Below are positions 19,262 to 28,553 of a DNA stretch of 64,000 nt, in pieces. Below the pieces are notes generated by a model. The model worked only from the letters and a program-made list of their open reading frames with translations. It made no database searches and had not been told where the DNA came from. This stretch comes from Salinispora arenicola. GTDB lineage: Bacteria > Actinomycetota > Actinomycetes > Mycobacteriales > Micromonosporaceae. The translations under genes and the position numbers were made by a program. The DNA lies in the NCBI RefSeq assembly GCF_006716065.1, contig NZ_VFOL01000001.1, positions 2,108,001 to 2,172,000 on the forward strand. Direction: 5' to 3'. How positions within the stretch are numbered: the stretch's first letter is position 1; every line of letters begins with the position of its first letter.

Positions 19262-19897
19262 ATGGGCGCGATCTCCGGAACGTTCAAGGGCTTCGGGGTC
19301 ACCTTCTCGCACATGTTCAAGAAGGTTGTCACCACCGACTACCCGTTCAAGCCGCCGGTCGCGGCACCCCGCTATCACGGGCGGCACATCCTCAACCGGC
19401 ATCCCGACGGCCTGGAGAAGTGCATCGGCTGCGAGTTGTGTGCCTGGGCCTGCCCGGCGGACGCGATCTACGTGGAGGGTGGCGACAACACCGAGGAGCA
19501 GCGTTTCTCCCCGGGCGAGCGGTACGCCAGCGTCTACCAGATCAACTACGCCCGGTGTATCTTCTGCGGACTCTGCATCGAGGCGTGCCCGACCCGCTCG
19601 TTGACCATGAGCAACGAGTACGAGCTGGCCCGCGACAACCGGCAGGACCTGATCTTCACCAAGGAGCAGCTCCTGGCGCCGCTGCTGTCGGGCATGGAAC
19701 AGCCGCCGCACCCGATGCGGCTGGGTGACAGCGAGAAGGACTACTACGTCGGCGCGTTGGAGAACCCGGGCACCTCGGCCGGGGCGGAACGTTCGCCGAT
19801 GGGCCCCGGCCGCTACCGGCTCAGCGAGCACCCCGGTGTGCAGTTCCCCGGCGCCGAGCAGGCCGCAGAACGGGCGGACAAGGGAGACGGAGCATGA
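19262..19897 (+). CDS. nuoI: NADH-quinone oxidoreductase subunit I
   Basis: This 211-residue ferredoxin-like subunit carries clusters N6a and N6b in two motifs, [16 protein letters not shown] and [16 protein letters not shown], relaying electrons to NuoB. The ATG at 19262 is preceded by GGGAGGTG. It overlaps nuoJ by 4 bp. Confidence 0.95.
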   Translation: MGAISGTFKGFGVTFSHMFKKVVTTDYPFKPPVAAPRYHGRHILNRHPDGLEKCIGCELCAWACPADAIYVEGGDNTEEQRFSPGERYASVYQINYARCIFCGLCIEACPTRSLTMSNEYELARDNRQDLIFTKEQLLAPLLSGMEQPPHPMRLGDSEKDYYVGALENPGTSAGAERSPMGPGRYRLSEHPGVQFPGAEQAAERADKGDGA

Positions 19898-20664
19898 CCA
19901 CGCAGACGGTGCTCGCCGCGGCGGGCACGGTGTCCGGCGGCGAGGCGGTCACCTTTTGGATCCTCGCTCCGCTTGCGCTGCTCGGTGCGATCGGCATGGT
20001 CGCCGCGCGTAACGCGGTGCACTCGGCGCTGTGGCTGGTCCTGACGATGCTGTGCCTGGGCGTGTTCTACGTGGTCCAGGCCGGGCCGTTCATCGGCCTG
20101 GTGCAGATCATCGTCTACACCGGTGCGATCATGATGTTGTTCCTGTTCGTGCTGATGCTGGTGGGCCGCGGCGCCTCGGATTCGTTGATCGAGACGCTGC
20201 GCGGCCAGCGGATCGCGGCGCTCGTTCTCGGCATCGGGTTCGCCGGCCTGGTGGGCACCGGGCTGTACCGGGCGCTGGCCGGCGGCACGGCCGCCGGGCT
20301 CACCGCAGCCAACGCCGAGGGCAACGTGCAGGGCGTCGCTCGGCTGCTGTTCACCAAGTACGTCCTGGCGTTCGAGCTGACCTCCGCGTTGCTGATCACG
20401 GCGGCGGTTGGCGCGATGGTGCTGGCCCACGTCGAGCGGCGCCGGGAGGACCGGATGGACCAGGTCGCCACCATGAAGGCTCGTTTCCGCCCCGGCAACT
20501 ACCCCGGCCCGAAGCCGGGCCCGGGCGTGTTCGCCACCTCGTCGTCGGTCGCCACCCCGGCCCTCCTGCCCGACGGCCGGCTGTCCGAGCGGAGCACCCC
20601 GGAGATCCTGCCGGTCCGTGAGCTCACCGCCGAGGACACGACGTTGAAGGGGACCGAAAAGTGA
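19894..20664 (+). CDS. nuoJ: NADH-quinone oxidoreductase subunit J
   Basis: This 256-residue membrane subunit has five predicted helices in the first 170 residues, including the family segment [19 protein letters not shown] and [18 protein letters not shown] proline-rich cytoplasmic tail follows. It overlaps nuoI and nuoK by 4 bp each. Confidence 0.92.
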   Translation: MTTQTVLAAAGTVSGGEAVTFWILAPLALLGAIGMVAARNAVHSALWLVLTMLCLGVFYVVQAGPFIGLVQIIVYTGAIMMLFLFVLMLVGRGASDSLIETLRGQRIAALVLGIGFAGLVGTGLYRALAGGTAAGLTAANAEGNVQGVARLLFTKYVLAFELTSALLITAAVGAMVLAHVERRREDRMDQVATMKARFRPGNYPGPKPGPGVFATSSSVATPALLPDGRLSERSTPEILPVRELTAEDTTLKGTEK

Positions 20665-20978
20665 ACGACTTCTTCTCGGTCGAGCCGAACTACTACCTGG
20701 TCCTCGCCGCGGTGCTGTTCACCATCGGTGCCGCCGGGGTACTCGTCCGGCGGAACGCGATCGTGCTGTTCATGTGCGTCGAGCTGATGCTCAACGCGGC
20801 CAACCTGACCCTGGTCACCTTCAGCCGGATCAACGGTGACCTCAACGGGCAGATCATCGCGTTCTTCGTGATGGTGGTGGCCGCGGCCGAGGTCGTGGTC
20901 GGGCTCGCGATCATCATGGCGATCTTCCGGACTCGACGCTCGGCGAGCGTCGACGACGCCAACCTGCTGAAGTACTGA
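20661..20978 (+). CDS. nuoK: NADH-quinone oxidoreductase subunit K
   Basis: This 105-residue, three-helix subunit keeps the two membrane glutamates used in proton transfer ([11 protein letters not shown] and [11 protein letters not shown]). It starts with GTG overlapping nuoJ. Length is typical. Confidence 0.94.
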   Translation: MNDFFSVEPNYYLVLAAVLFTIGAAGVLVRRNAIVLFMCVELMLNAANLTLVTFSRINGDLNGQIIAFFVMVVAAAEVVVGLAIIMAIFRTRRSASVDDANLLKY

Positions 20979-20991
20979 GGGGCCTGCGGTG

Positions 20992-22947
20992 ATGGAGATT
21001 CTGGCGAACGCCCCCGTCGAGCCGGTGGGTACCGTCACGTACGCGACCGCCGACGGGCTACTCGGCAGCGTGTGGCTGCTGGTGGCGATCCCACTGGTCA
21101 GCGCGGCGATCCTGCTGCTGCTCGGTCGTCGGGCGGACCGGTGGGGGCACTGGCTGGGTGTCGCGTCGGTCGGTGTCGCGTTCCTACTGGGTCTGACCTA
21201 CTTCTTCCAGCTGCGTGGCCTGGAGAACCGGTCCGTCGAGCTGAGCCTGTGGGAGTTCATCGCGGTCGGCGACCTGCGGGTCGACTTCGGCCTGCTCTTC
21301 GACCCACTGGCCGCGGTATTCGTGCTCCTGATCACCGGGGTGGGCTTTCTGATCCACCTGTACGCGGTGGAGTACATGGCCCACGACCCGGGTCGCCGAC
21401 GGTTCTTCGGGTACTTCAACCTGTTCGTCGCGGCCATGCTCCTGCTGGTGCTCGGCAACAACTACGTGATGCTCTACTTCGGCTGGGAGGGCGTCGGGCT
21501 GGCGTCGTACCTGCTGATCTCCTTCTGGTACGAGCGGCCGAGCGCCGCCACCGCCGGTAAGAAGGCGTTCCTGATGAACCGGGTCGGCGACGCCGGCCTG
21601 GTGATCGGGATCTTCATCATGTTCGCCACCCTGGGCACCACACAGTACGACGAGGTCTTCACCGGTGTCGGGTCGCTGACCGCCACCACGGTCCTGCTGC
21701 TCGGTCTGCTTCTGCTGCTCGGCGCGGCCGGGAAGTCCGGTCAGTTTCCCCTGCAGGCATGGCTTCCGGACGCGATGGAGGGTCCGACTCCGGTGTCGGC
21801 GCTCATCCACGCGGCCACCATGGTCACCGCGGGTGTGTACCTGATCGCCCGGTCGAACCCGATCTTCTCGGCGAACTCGACGCTTCAGCTGGTCGTGGTG
21901 AGCGTCGGTGCGTTGACCCTGCTGCTCGGCGCCGTCATCGGGATGGCCAAGGACGACATCAAGCGGGTACTGGCCTGGTCGACGGTCAGCCAGATCGGTT
22001 ACATGTTCCTCGGCGTCGGTCTCGGCGGCGCGGCGTACGCGCTGGCCATCGTGCACCTGCTGGCACACGGCTTCTTCAAGGCAAACATGTTCCTGGGTGC
22101 CGGCTCGGTGATGCACGGGATGAGGGACCAGGTCGACATCCGGCGGTTCGGCGGCCTCGCGAAGTACATGAAGATCACCTGGCTGACCTTCATGGCGGGA
22201 TGGTTGGCCATCATCGGCCTGCCACCGTTCTCCGGCTTCTTCTCCAAGGAGCCGATCATCGTGGCCGCCTTCGAACGCGATGACTGGACGGCCTGGCTGT
22301 TCGGCACGGCGGCCCTGCTCGGCGCCGGGCTGACCGCGTTCTACATGACCCGGCTGTTCGTGCTCACCTTCCACGGCCGGCCCCGCTGGACCGAGGACAT
22401 CGACCACCCGCACGAGTCACCGAAGCTGATGACGATCCCGCTGGTGCTGCTCGCTGTCGGCTCGGTCGCCGCTGGTGCCCTGTTGGTCGGGCCGGTCCCG
22501 ACGTGGCTGGAGGCGACCGCCGGCCTGGGCGGTCCGGAGCCGGCGCACGAGGCAGTGCTGTCGCACCTGGCCATCACGATCCTGTCGATCCTGGTAACCG
22601 TGATCGGTGCCGGGCTCGCCTGGTTCCTGTTCCGGGGTGGCACGGCCACCGAGCCGCAGCCGGCCGGGGTGCTGGTCACCGCCGCCCGGAAGAACCTCTA
22701 CACCGACGCCGTCAACGAGGCGGTGTTCGAGAAGCCGGGCATCTTCCTCACCCGGGCGCTGGTCTACCTCGACAACCGGGGCATCGACGGGCTGGTCAAC
22801 GCCCTCGCCGCCGGGGTGGGCGGCGGTTCGGGCCGGCTCCGGCGGTTGCAGACCGGCTTCGTCCGGTCGTACGCCACCTCGATCCTGGCCGGTGCCCTGC
22901 TGGTGGTGGCGGCCTTCCTGGCCGTCGAGGCGGGGTGGCTGGTGTGA
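20992..22947 (+). CDS. nuoL: NADH-quinone oxidoreductase subunit L (antiporter-like)
   Basis: The 651-residue proton-pumping subunit has some 15 helices and the long lateral helix at its C-terminus. Key segments are YFGWEGVGLASYLLISFWY, AAGKSGQFPLQAWLPDAMEG and VSQIGYMFLGVG. The ATG at 20992 was chosen; the GTG immediately before it (20989) is an equal alternative. Confidence 0.94.
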   Translation: MEILANAPVEPVGTVTYATADGLLGSVWLLVAIPLVSAAILLLLGRRADRWGHWLGVASVGVAFLLGLTYFFQLRGLENRSVELSLWEFIAVGDLRVDFGLLFDPLAAVFVLLITGVGFLIHLYAVEYMAHDPGRRRFFGYFNLFVAAMLLLVLGNNYVMLYFGWEGVGLASYLLISFWYERPSAATAGKKAFLMNRVGDAGLVIGIFIMFATLGTTQYDEVFTGVGSLTATTVLLLGLLLLLGAAGKSGQFPLQAWLPDAMEGPTPVSALIHAATMVTAGVYLIARSNPIFSANSTLQLVVVSVGALTLLLGAVIGMAKDDIKRVLAWSTVSQIGYMFLGVGLGGAAYALAIVHLLAHGFFKANMFLGAGSVMHGMRDQVDIRRFGGLAKYMKITWLTFMAGWLAIIGLPPFSGFFSKEPIIVAAFERDDWTAWLFGTAALLGAGLTAFYMTRLFVLTFHGRPRWTEDIDHPHESPKLMTIPLVLLAVGSVAAGALLVGPVPTWLEATAGLGGPEPAHEAVLSHLAITILSILVTVIGAGLAWFLFRGGTATEPQPAGVLVTAARKNLYTDAVNEAVFEKPGIFLTRALVYLDNRGIDGLVNALAAGVGGGSGRLRRLQTGFVRSYATSILAGALLVVAAFLAVEAGWLV

Positions 22948-23029
22948 TCGACCTCAGGAGGCGGTCGGGGAACCCCGCGGTGGCCGCCGTCGGCGGACCG
23001 CACAGTGACGACGGAGGTAAGGCCGCGTA
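22948..23029 (+). repeat. nuoL/nuoM gap with possible degenerate junction repeat
   Basis: 82 bases containing GGGGAACCCCGCGGTGGCCG and later ACGACGGAGGTAAGG, the ribosome-binding site for nuoM. The order (CCCCGCGGT core, then ACGGAGG) parallels the other junction repeats, but similarity is weak. Confidence 0.3.
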
Positions 23030-24562
23030 ATGTCCGACTTCCCGTTTCTTTCGGTGCTCACCGTGGCGCCGCTGGTCGGTGCCCTGGTGGTCGCCGTCCT
23101 GCCTCGCCGTCGGCCGGAGCTGGCCAAGCAGGTGGCGCTCGGCTGGTCGCTGCTGGTGCTGGCGCTGTCGGTGGTCATGTGGGTGACCTGGCAGACCGGT
23201 GGCGAGCGGTTCCAGTTCCGCGAGTCCTATCCGTGGATTCCGAACTGGGGCGTCAACTTCACCTTCGCCGCGGACGGTATCGCGCTGGTCATGCTGATGC
23301 TGATCGCGGTGCTGGTGCCACTGGTGATCCTGGCCTCCTGGCACGACGCCGAATCGTCGAAGCGATCGGTACCGGTCTACTTCGCACTGTTGCTGGTTCT
23401 CGAGTGCACGATGATCGGCGTGTTCGCCGCCGCCGACGTCTTCCTGTTCTACGTGTTCTTCGAGGTCATGCTCGTGCCGATGTACTTCCTCATCGGTAGT
23501 TACGGCGGCCACCAGCGGCAGTACGCGGCCGTGAAGTTCTTCCTCTACTCCCTGGTCGGCGGCCTGTTCATGCTCGCCGCGGTGATCGGCCTGTGGGTGG
23601 TCGGCGGAAAGACGTTCGACTGGGTGGCGTTGTCACAGGTCGACATCTCCACGGGCGCGGAACGTTGGCTGTTCCTCGGCTTCTTCGTCGCCTTCGCGAT
23701 CAAGGCACCGTTCTTCCCGTTCCACACCTGGCTGCCGGACGCCGGTGGCGCTGCCCCGGCCGGGGCAGCGGCGTTGCTGGTCGGCGTGCTCGACAAGGTG
23801 GGAACGTTCGGCATCCTGCGTTACTGCCTTCCGCTGTTCCCGGACGCGGCGAAGTGGTTCGCCCCGTGGGCGCTGGCGTTGGGCCTGATCGGCATCATCT
23901 ACGCGGCGCTGCTTGCCGTCGGTCAGAACGACCTGAAGCGGCTGGTGTCGTACACCTCGATCGCGCACTTCGGCTTCATCGGCGTCGGTATCTTCGCGTT
24001 CACCAGCCAGGCAGCCACCGGTGCGGTGCTCTACATGGTCAACCACGGGCTCGCCACCGGTCTGCTCTTCCTGGTGGTCGGGATGCTGGTCGCCCGTCGG
24101 GGCTCCGCGCTGATCAGCGACTTCGGCGGCGCCGGCAAACTGGTGCCGCTGCTGGCGGGGGTGCTCTTCTTCGCCGGTCTCGCCTCGCTGGCGCTGCCCG
24201 GCACCGCACCGTTCATCTCCGAGTTCCTGGTGCTGATCGGCACCTTCTCGGTGAACAAGCCGGTGGCCGTGATCGCCACCCTCGGGATCATCCTGGCCGC
24301 CGCGTACGTGCTCTGGATGGTGCAGCGCACCACTCAGGGCACGCTGAACCCGGCACTGACCGAGGTCGACGGCATGAAACGCGACCTCAACCTGCGCGAG
24401 AAGGTCGTGGTGGCCCCCCTGGTGGCGTTGATCGTGCTGCTCGGCTTCTACCCGAAGCCGGTCACAGACGTGATCAACCCTGCCGTCCAGGCCACCATGC
24501 AGGATATCGGCAAGACTGACCCGGCCCCGTCGGCCGGCACCACACAGGAGGCGAGCCGGTGA
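23030..24562 (+). CDS. nuoM: NADH-quinone oxidoreductase subunit M (antiporter-like)
   Basis: This 510-residue proton-channel subunit has about 14 helices. Family motifs are FFEVMLVPMYFLIGSYGG, AIKAPFFPFHTWLPDA and the lysine-bearing LKRLVSYTSIAHFGF. The ATG at 23030 has GGAGGTAA upstream. It overlaps nuoN by 4 bp. Confidence 0.95.
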   Translation: MSDFPFLSVLTVAPLVGALVVAVLPRRRPELAKQVALGWSLLVLALSVVMWVTWQTGGERFQFRESYPWIPNWGVNFTFAADGIALVMLMLIAVLVPLVILASWHDAESSKRSVPVYFALLLVLECTMIGVFAAADVFLFYVFFEVMLVPMYFLIGSYGGHQRQYAAVKFFLYSLVGGLFMLAAVIGLWVVGGKTFDWVALSQVDISTGAERWLFLGFFVAFAIKAPFFPFHTWLPDAGGAAPAGAAALLVGVLDKVGTFGILRYCLPLFPDAAKWFAPWALALGLIGIIYAALLAVGQNDLKRLVSYTSIAHFGFIGVGIFAFTSQAATGAVLYMVNHGLATGLLFLVVGMLVARRGSALISDFGGAGKLVPLLAGVLFFAGLASLALPGTAPFISEFLVLIGTFSVNKPVAVIATLGIILAAAYVLWMVQRTTQGTLNPALTEVDGMKRDLNLREKVVVAPLVALIVLLGFYPKPVTDVINPAVQATMQDIGKTDPAPSAGTTQEASR

Positions 24563-26112
24563 GCGAGCTGAAGCTTCCGTCGATTGACTACGCGGCGCTT
24601 GCGCCGACGCTCATCCTGCTGGGCGCCGCACTCGTCGGCGTCCTGGTCGAGGCGTTCGTGCCGCGCCGGCTGCGGCACGTGGTGCAGCTCACGGTGGCGA
24701 TGCTGGCGGTTCTGAGCGCGCTGACCATGGTGGTGGTCAACGCCAACGATCGCCTGATCACCATCGGCGGGGCGATCGCCGTGGATGGGCCGGCACTCTT
24801 CCTCCAAGGCGCGATCCTGGTGCTGGCCGCGATGGCCCTGCTGCTCATCGGCGAGCGTTCGGTCGAGCGCGGCGGGGCGTTCGTGGCCCAGGCGGCGGTG
24901 ACCGCCGAGTCGGCCGACGACCGCCGGCAGGCGGAGGGTAGGCCCGGCGCGACCGAGGTGTACCCGCTGACCAGCTTCGCGGTCGGCGGAATGTTGATCT
25001 TTGTGGCCGCGAACGACCTACTGACCATGTTCATCGCGCTCGAGGTTCTCTCGCTGCCGCTCTACCTGCTCTGCGCACTGGCTCGCCGCCGGCGGTTGCT
25101 GAGCCAGGAGGCGGCCATGAAGTACTTCCTGCTCGGCGCGTACGCCTCGGCGTTCTTCCTCTTCGGCGTCGCGCTGGTGTACGGCTACACCGCCGGTGTC
25201 CCGGACCGGGCGGCGGGCGTCGACTTCGCCACCATCGACGCGGCCGTCTCCGAGAGTCAGTCCAGTTCGGTGCTGCTCTTCGGCGGCATGGCGCTGATCG
25301 CCATCGGCCTGCTGTTCAAGGCCGCCGCCGCGCCGTTCCACGTCTGGACGCCGGACGTCTACCAGGGTGCGCCCACCCCGATCACCGGGTTCATGGCGGC
25401 CTGCACGAAGGTCGCCGCGTTCGGCGCCCTGCTGCGGGTCTTCCACGTGGCCTTCGAGGGAGCCCGCTGGGACTTCACTCCCATCCTCGGCGTGGTGGCG
25501 GTGCTGACCATGCTCGTCGGGGCGGTGCTGGCGGTCACCCAGACCGACATCAAGCGGCTGCTCGCGTACTCGTCGATCGCCAACGCCGGGTACCTGCTGG
25601 TGGGCGTGCTGGCGCCGTCCAGCGAGGGCGTCTCCGGGACGATGTTCTACCTGGTTGCCTATGGCTTCTCGGTGCTGGCCGCGTTCGCCGTGGTCACCCT
25701 GGTCCGGGACGGGGACGGGGAGGCCACCCACCTGTCCCGTTGGGCGGGCCTGGGTCAGCGCTCGCCGTTCTACGCCGGGCTGTTCACCTTCATCCTGCTC
25801 GCCTTCGCCGGAATCCCGCTGACCAGCGGGTTCACCAGCAAGTTCGCGGTCTTCAGCGCAGCCTTCGACGGTGGCCAGGGATGGCTGGTGGTCGCCGGCG
25901 TGCTGACCAGCATGGTGCTCGCCTTCCCGTACCTGCGGGTGGTCGTGCTGATGTGGCTCTCCGAGCCCGGTGAGTCCACGCCGGCCGTCGTCATGCCGGG
26001 CTGGCTGACCTCGGCCGCGCTGACGATCGGGGTGGTTGCCACCCTGGTCCTCGGCGTAGTCCCGCAACCGCTGCTCGATCTCGCCGCAGGGGCCGCCGAG
26101 TTCGTGCGGTGA
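24559..26112 (+). CDS. nuoN: NADH-quinone oxidoreductase subunit N (antiporter-like)
   Basis: The 517-residue third antiporter-like subunit has about 14 helices; typical segments are LEVLSLPLYLLCALAR, FKAAAAPFHVWTPDVYQGAP and IKRLLAYSSIANAGYLLVG. It starts with GTG overlapping nuoM. It ends the nuo operon; a clear terminator hairpin follows 12 bases later. Confidence 0.95.
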   Translation: MSELKLPSIDYAALAPTLILLGAALVGVLVEAFVPRRLRHVVQLTVAMLAVLSALTMVVVNANDRLITIGGAIAVDGPALFLQGAILVLAAMALLLIGERSVERGGAFVAQAAVTAESADDRRQAEGRPGATEVYPLTSFAVGGMLIFVAANDLLTMFIALEVLSLPLYLLCALARRRRLLSQEAAMKYFLLGAYASAFFLFGVALVYGYTAGVPDRAAGVDFATIDAAVSESQSSSVLLFGGMALIAIGLLFKAAAAPFHVWTPDVYQGAPTPITGFMAACTKVAAFGALLRVFHVAFEGARWDFTPILGVVAVLTMLVGAVLAVTQTDIKRLLAYSSIANAGYLLVGVLAPSSEGVSGTMFYLVAYGFSVLAAFAVVTLVRDGDGEATHLSRWAGLGQRSPFYAGLFTFILLAFAGIPLTSGFTSKFAVFSAAFDGGQGWLVVAGVLTSMVLAFPYLRVVVLMWLSEPGESTPAVVMPGWLTSAALTIGVVATLVLGVVPQPLLDLAAGAAEFVR

Positions 26113-26124
26113 CACCGGTCATCC

Positions 26125-26155
26125 GGGGCCGGCACGTGACCTCCGTGCCGGCCCC
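26125..26155 (+). terminator. Terminator hairpin after nuoN
   Basis: A perfect 11-bp stem, GGGGCCGGCAC at 26125-26135 and its complement at 26145-26155, with a 9-base loop. It closes the 16-kb nuo operon. Confidence 0.75.
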
Positions 26156-26250
26156 TGGGCCGTTCCCAGAGGTCATGGGCTCGGCCCTGAGCCCTGCGGT
26201 CATCCCCGCCCCGGGGCTGGCCGGAATGGTGTGGCATGGTGGGAGGCGTG

Positions 26251-27321
26251 GTGAATCCGGCTGATGAGCATTCGGGTGCCACTGGCGTGGGTAGGCGCCC
26301 CGGTCAGGGCGGCACGGCTCAGTTGGGTGCACTCGGGCTGAACGCTGTCGATGCCGGGCTCCCGGATTCGGTGCTTCGGGTGCTGGAGGGGGTCGAGGCC
26401 GCGCTGCGCGACGATGTCGCGAGCGCCGACCCGTTCGTCACCGAGGCCGCCCGGCACCTCCTCGATGCCGGGGGCAAACGGTTCCGCCCGCTGCTGGTGG
26501 CGCTCGGTGCCCAGTTCGGGGATCCGACTCGCGCGCAGGTCGTGCCGGCCGCCGTGGTGGTGGAGCTCACCCACCTGGCCACGCTTTACCACGACGACGT
26601 CATGGACGAGGCGCCGGTGCGTCGGGGAGCCCCGAGCGCGAACTCCCGGTGGACGAACTCGGTGGCCATCCTGGTCGGCGACTATCTGTTCGCCCGCGCC
26701 GCGGACATCTCCGCCGACCTGGGCACCGAAGCGGTCCGCCTGCAGGCGCGAACCTTCGCCCGGTTGGTGCACGGCCAGATCGCCGAGACCGTCGGGCCGC
26801 GTCCCGGTGTCGACCCGGTGGCGCACCACCTGCACGTGATCGCCGAGAAGACCGGCTCGTTGATTGCCACGTCGGCCCGGTTCGGTGGGTTGTTCGGCGG
26901 CGCCGACCCGAGGTACGTGGCGGCGTTGGCCGGATACGGTGAGACGATCGGGGTCGCCTTCCAGCTCTCCGACGATCTGTTGGACATCGCCAGCGAGTCG
27001 GAGCGGTCGGGTAAGACGCCCGGGACCGACCTGCGCGAGGGCGTTCCTACCCTGCCGGTGCTGTACGCCCTCGCCTCCGACGATGCGGACGCCTCGTCGT
27101 TGCGGCTTCGGGAGATTCTGGCGGCCGGTCCGGTTACGGACGACGACCTGCACGCCGAGGCACTCGGACTGCTTCGGGAGAGCCCGGCGATGAAGCGGGC
27201 CCGGGAGACGGTCCGTAGCCGCGCCGAGGACGCTCGCGTGCAGCTGGCGCCGCTGCCGCAGGGGCCGGCTCGGCGCGTCCTCGAGTCCCTCTGCGATCAC
27301 ATCGCGGACCGCACCGGTTGA
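26251..27321 (+). CDS. Polyprenyl diphosphate synthase (trans-isoprenyl), probable menaquinone side-chain enzyme
   Basis: This 356-residue synthase elongates isoprenyl diphosphates. Both aspartate-rich regions are visible: DDVMDEA (first) and DDLLDIA (second), along with GGKRFRPLLVALGAQ. Next to complex I and menaquinone genes it most likely makes the menaquinone tail. The start is uncertain: GTG 26251 was preferred because GGGAGG ends 4 bases upstream; ATG 26236 and GTG 26248 are in frame. Chain length cannot be read from the sequence by eye. Confidence 0.85.
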   Translation: MNPADEHSGATGVGRRPGQGGTAQLGALGLNAVDAGLPDSVLRVLEGVEAALRDDVASADPFVTEAARHLLDAGGKRFRPLLVALGAQFGDPTRAQVVPAAVVVELTHLATLYHDDVMDEAPVRRGAPSANSRWTNSVAILVGDYLFARAADISADLGTEAVRLQARTFARLVHGQIAETVGPRPGVDPVAHHLHVIAEKTGSLIATSARFGGLFGGADPRYVAALAGYGETIGVAFQLSDDLLDIASESERSGKTPGTDLREGVPTLPVLYALASDDADASSLRLREILAAGPVTDDDLHAEALGLLRESPAMKRARETVRSRAEDARVQLAPLPQGPARRVLESLCDHIADRTG

Positions 27322-27613
27322 CGCGCCCCTGATCGGCGCGGTCGCCCCGGGCGTTGGGCCGTGGGCGCCGGCCGGGGGAGGGCTCACCGTGGCCGCCATG
27401 GTGCCCGTCCTCGCGGTGGGGACGCGACACAAAAGCGCGCGTCGTCCGATCCTGGGTCCTGATCGTTGACCGATTTGTCGCGTCCGCATTCAGCGGAAAG
27501 TGATCGTTTTGTCACTAGCGGTCGCTGGAGGTCCTGGCAGTCACCACCCGAACAGGCGTTTCGTACCGGTCCTGCATTTCATATGGTGTAAGTCCCCGGC
27601 TGCGGAGGTGGTT
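27322..27613. other. Intergenic region upstream of the IclR regulator
   Basis: About 290 bases without a credible gene. It contains a short inverted repeat, AGTGA and TCACT eight bases apart (27499-27516), which might be an autoregulatory operator. The spacing is 8, not the 6 of a Crp site. Confidence 0.4.
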
Positions 27614-28396
27614 GTGCGCGACCCCTTGGCGGAACCTTCGGACCTGATCCGGAGCGTGTCCCGCGCGCTACGAGTGCTTGAGTCGGTCGGCCGTGCTCCG
27701 AAAGGGCTGACCGTCAAACAGATCGCGCGACGGTGTGAGCTGACCGTGGCCACCACCTACCACCTCGTCCGCACCCTGGCCTATGAGGGCTACGTGATCC
27801 GGCGCGAGGACGGTACCTACATCGTGGGCCTGGAGGTGGCCGACCGCTACCGTGAGCTGGTCGCCGCATTCCGCGGCCCACCGGCGGTCGGGGAGTCCCT
27901 ACGGCGTGCCGTCCTCGACACCGGCTACAGCCACTTCCTGGGCAAGTTCATCGGTGGTCAGGTCGCCATCACGGCCGTCACCGAAGGTCCACGCTCACCG
28001 TATCTGGAGGACCTGGTTCCCGGTTTCGACGAGGGGGCACACGCCACCGCACTCGGCAAGGCACTGCTTGCGACGCTCACGACCGAGCAGCGGTTCCGCT
28101 ACCTGCGGGAGTACGGCATGCGCCCGTTCACCACCGGGACGCTGACCACCGTCGAGGCGTTCGAGGCCGACCTTGCGGCCGGGGAGCGGCGGGGGATGCA
28201 GATGGAACTGGGGCAGTACCGGCACGGAGTGGCCTGCGCGGCGGTGTTGGTGAGCTCCGACAAGGACATCGAGCGGCGGATGGCGCTCGCCTGCGCGTTG
28301 CCGGCCAGCGAGATGATGACCTCGGCACGGGTCGTCCGGGCGAAGCTGCTCGCCGCAGCCCGCGGCATCGCCGACTGCCTTGCCCACGACGCCTGA
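27614..28396 (+). CDS. IclR family transcriptional regulator
   Basis: This 260-residue regulator has an N-terminal winged helix (SVSRALRVLESVGRAPKGL, then IARRCELTVATTYHLVRTL) and a C-terminal IclR effector-binding domain (GAHATALGKALLATLT). The start is GTG 27614 because TGCGGAGG ends 5 bases upstream; the frame is open to 27500. IclR proteins usually control nearby catabolic genes, but none adjoins, so the target is unknown. Its 3' end is duplicated downstream. Confidence 0.88.
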   Translation: MRDPLAEPSDLIRSVSRALRVLESVGRAPKGLTVKQIARRCELTVATTYHLVRTLAYEGYVIRREDGTYIVGLEVADRYRELVAAFRGPPAVGESLRRAVLDTGYSHFLGKFIGGQVAITAVTEGPRSPYLEDLVPGFDEGAHATALGKALLATLTTEQRFRYLREYGMRPFTTGTLTTVEAFEADLAAGERRGMQMELGQYRHGVACAAVLVSSDKDIERRMALACALPASEMMTSARVVRAKLLAAARGIADCLAHDA

Positions 28397-28468
28397 CAAC
28401 CCGGCCTGCCGATCGCCCGCGCCGTCCGCAGCGCGGCATCGCCGACTGCCTTGCCACGACGCCCTGAC
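28361..28468 (+). repeat. Direct repeat duplicating the 3' end of the IclR gene
   Basis: Positions 28361-28397, the last codons and stop, recur at 28432-28468 with one base lost and one gained (GCGGCATCGCCGACTGCC shared). The offset is about 71 bp. It parallels the duplication after menG. Confidence 0.75.
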
Positions 28469-28489
28469 GGCCGTCAGGCGGACGGGAAC

Positions 28490-28517
28490 GGGCCCTCTCC
28501 CCAGTGGGAGAGGGCCC
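28490..28517. terminator. Bidirectional terminator between IclR gene and phoX
   Basis: A perfect 12-bp stem (GGGCCCTCTCCC at 28490-28501 and its complement at 28506-28517) with a CAGT tetraloop lies between two converging genes. Confidence 0.8.
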
Positions 28518-28553
28518 GCCCGCGCCCGGCCCGCTGAAGGGCCGCTGACCGGG

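Noticed and set aside
27499..27516. Inverted repeat AGTGA-N8-TCACT as a Crp site
   Set aside because: The spacing is 8, not 6; left only as a possible operator.
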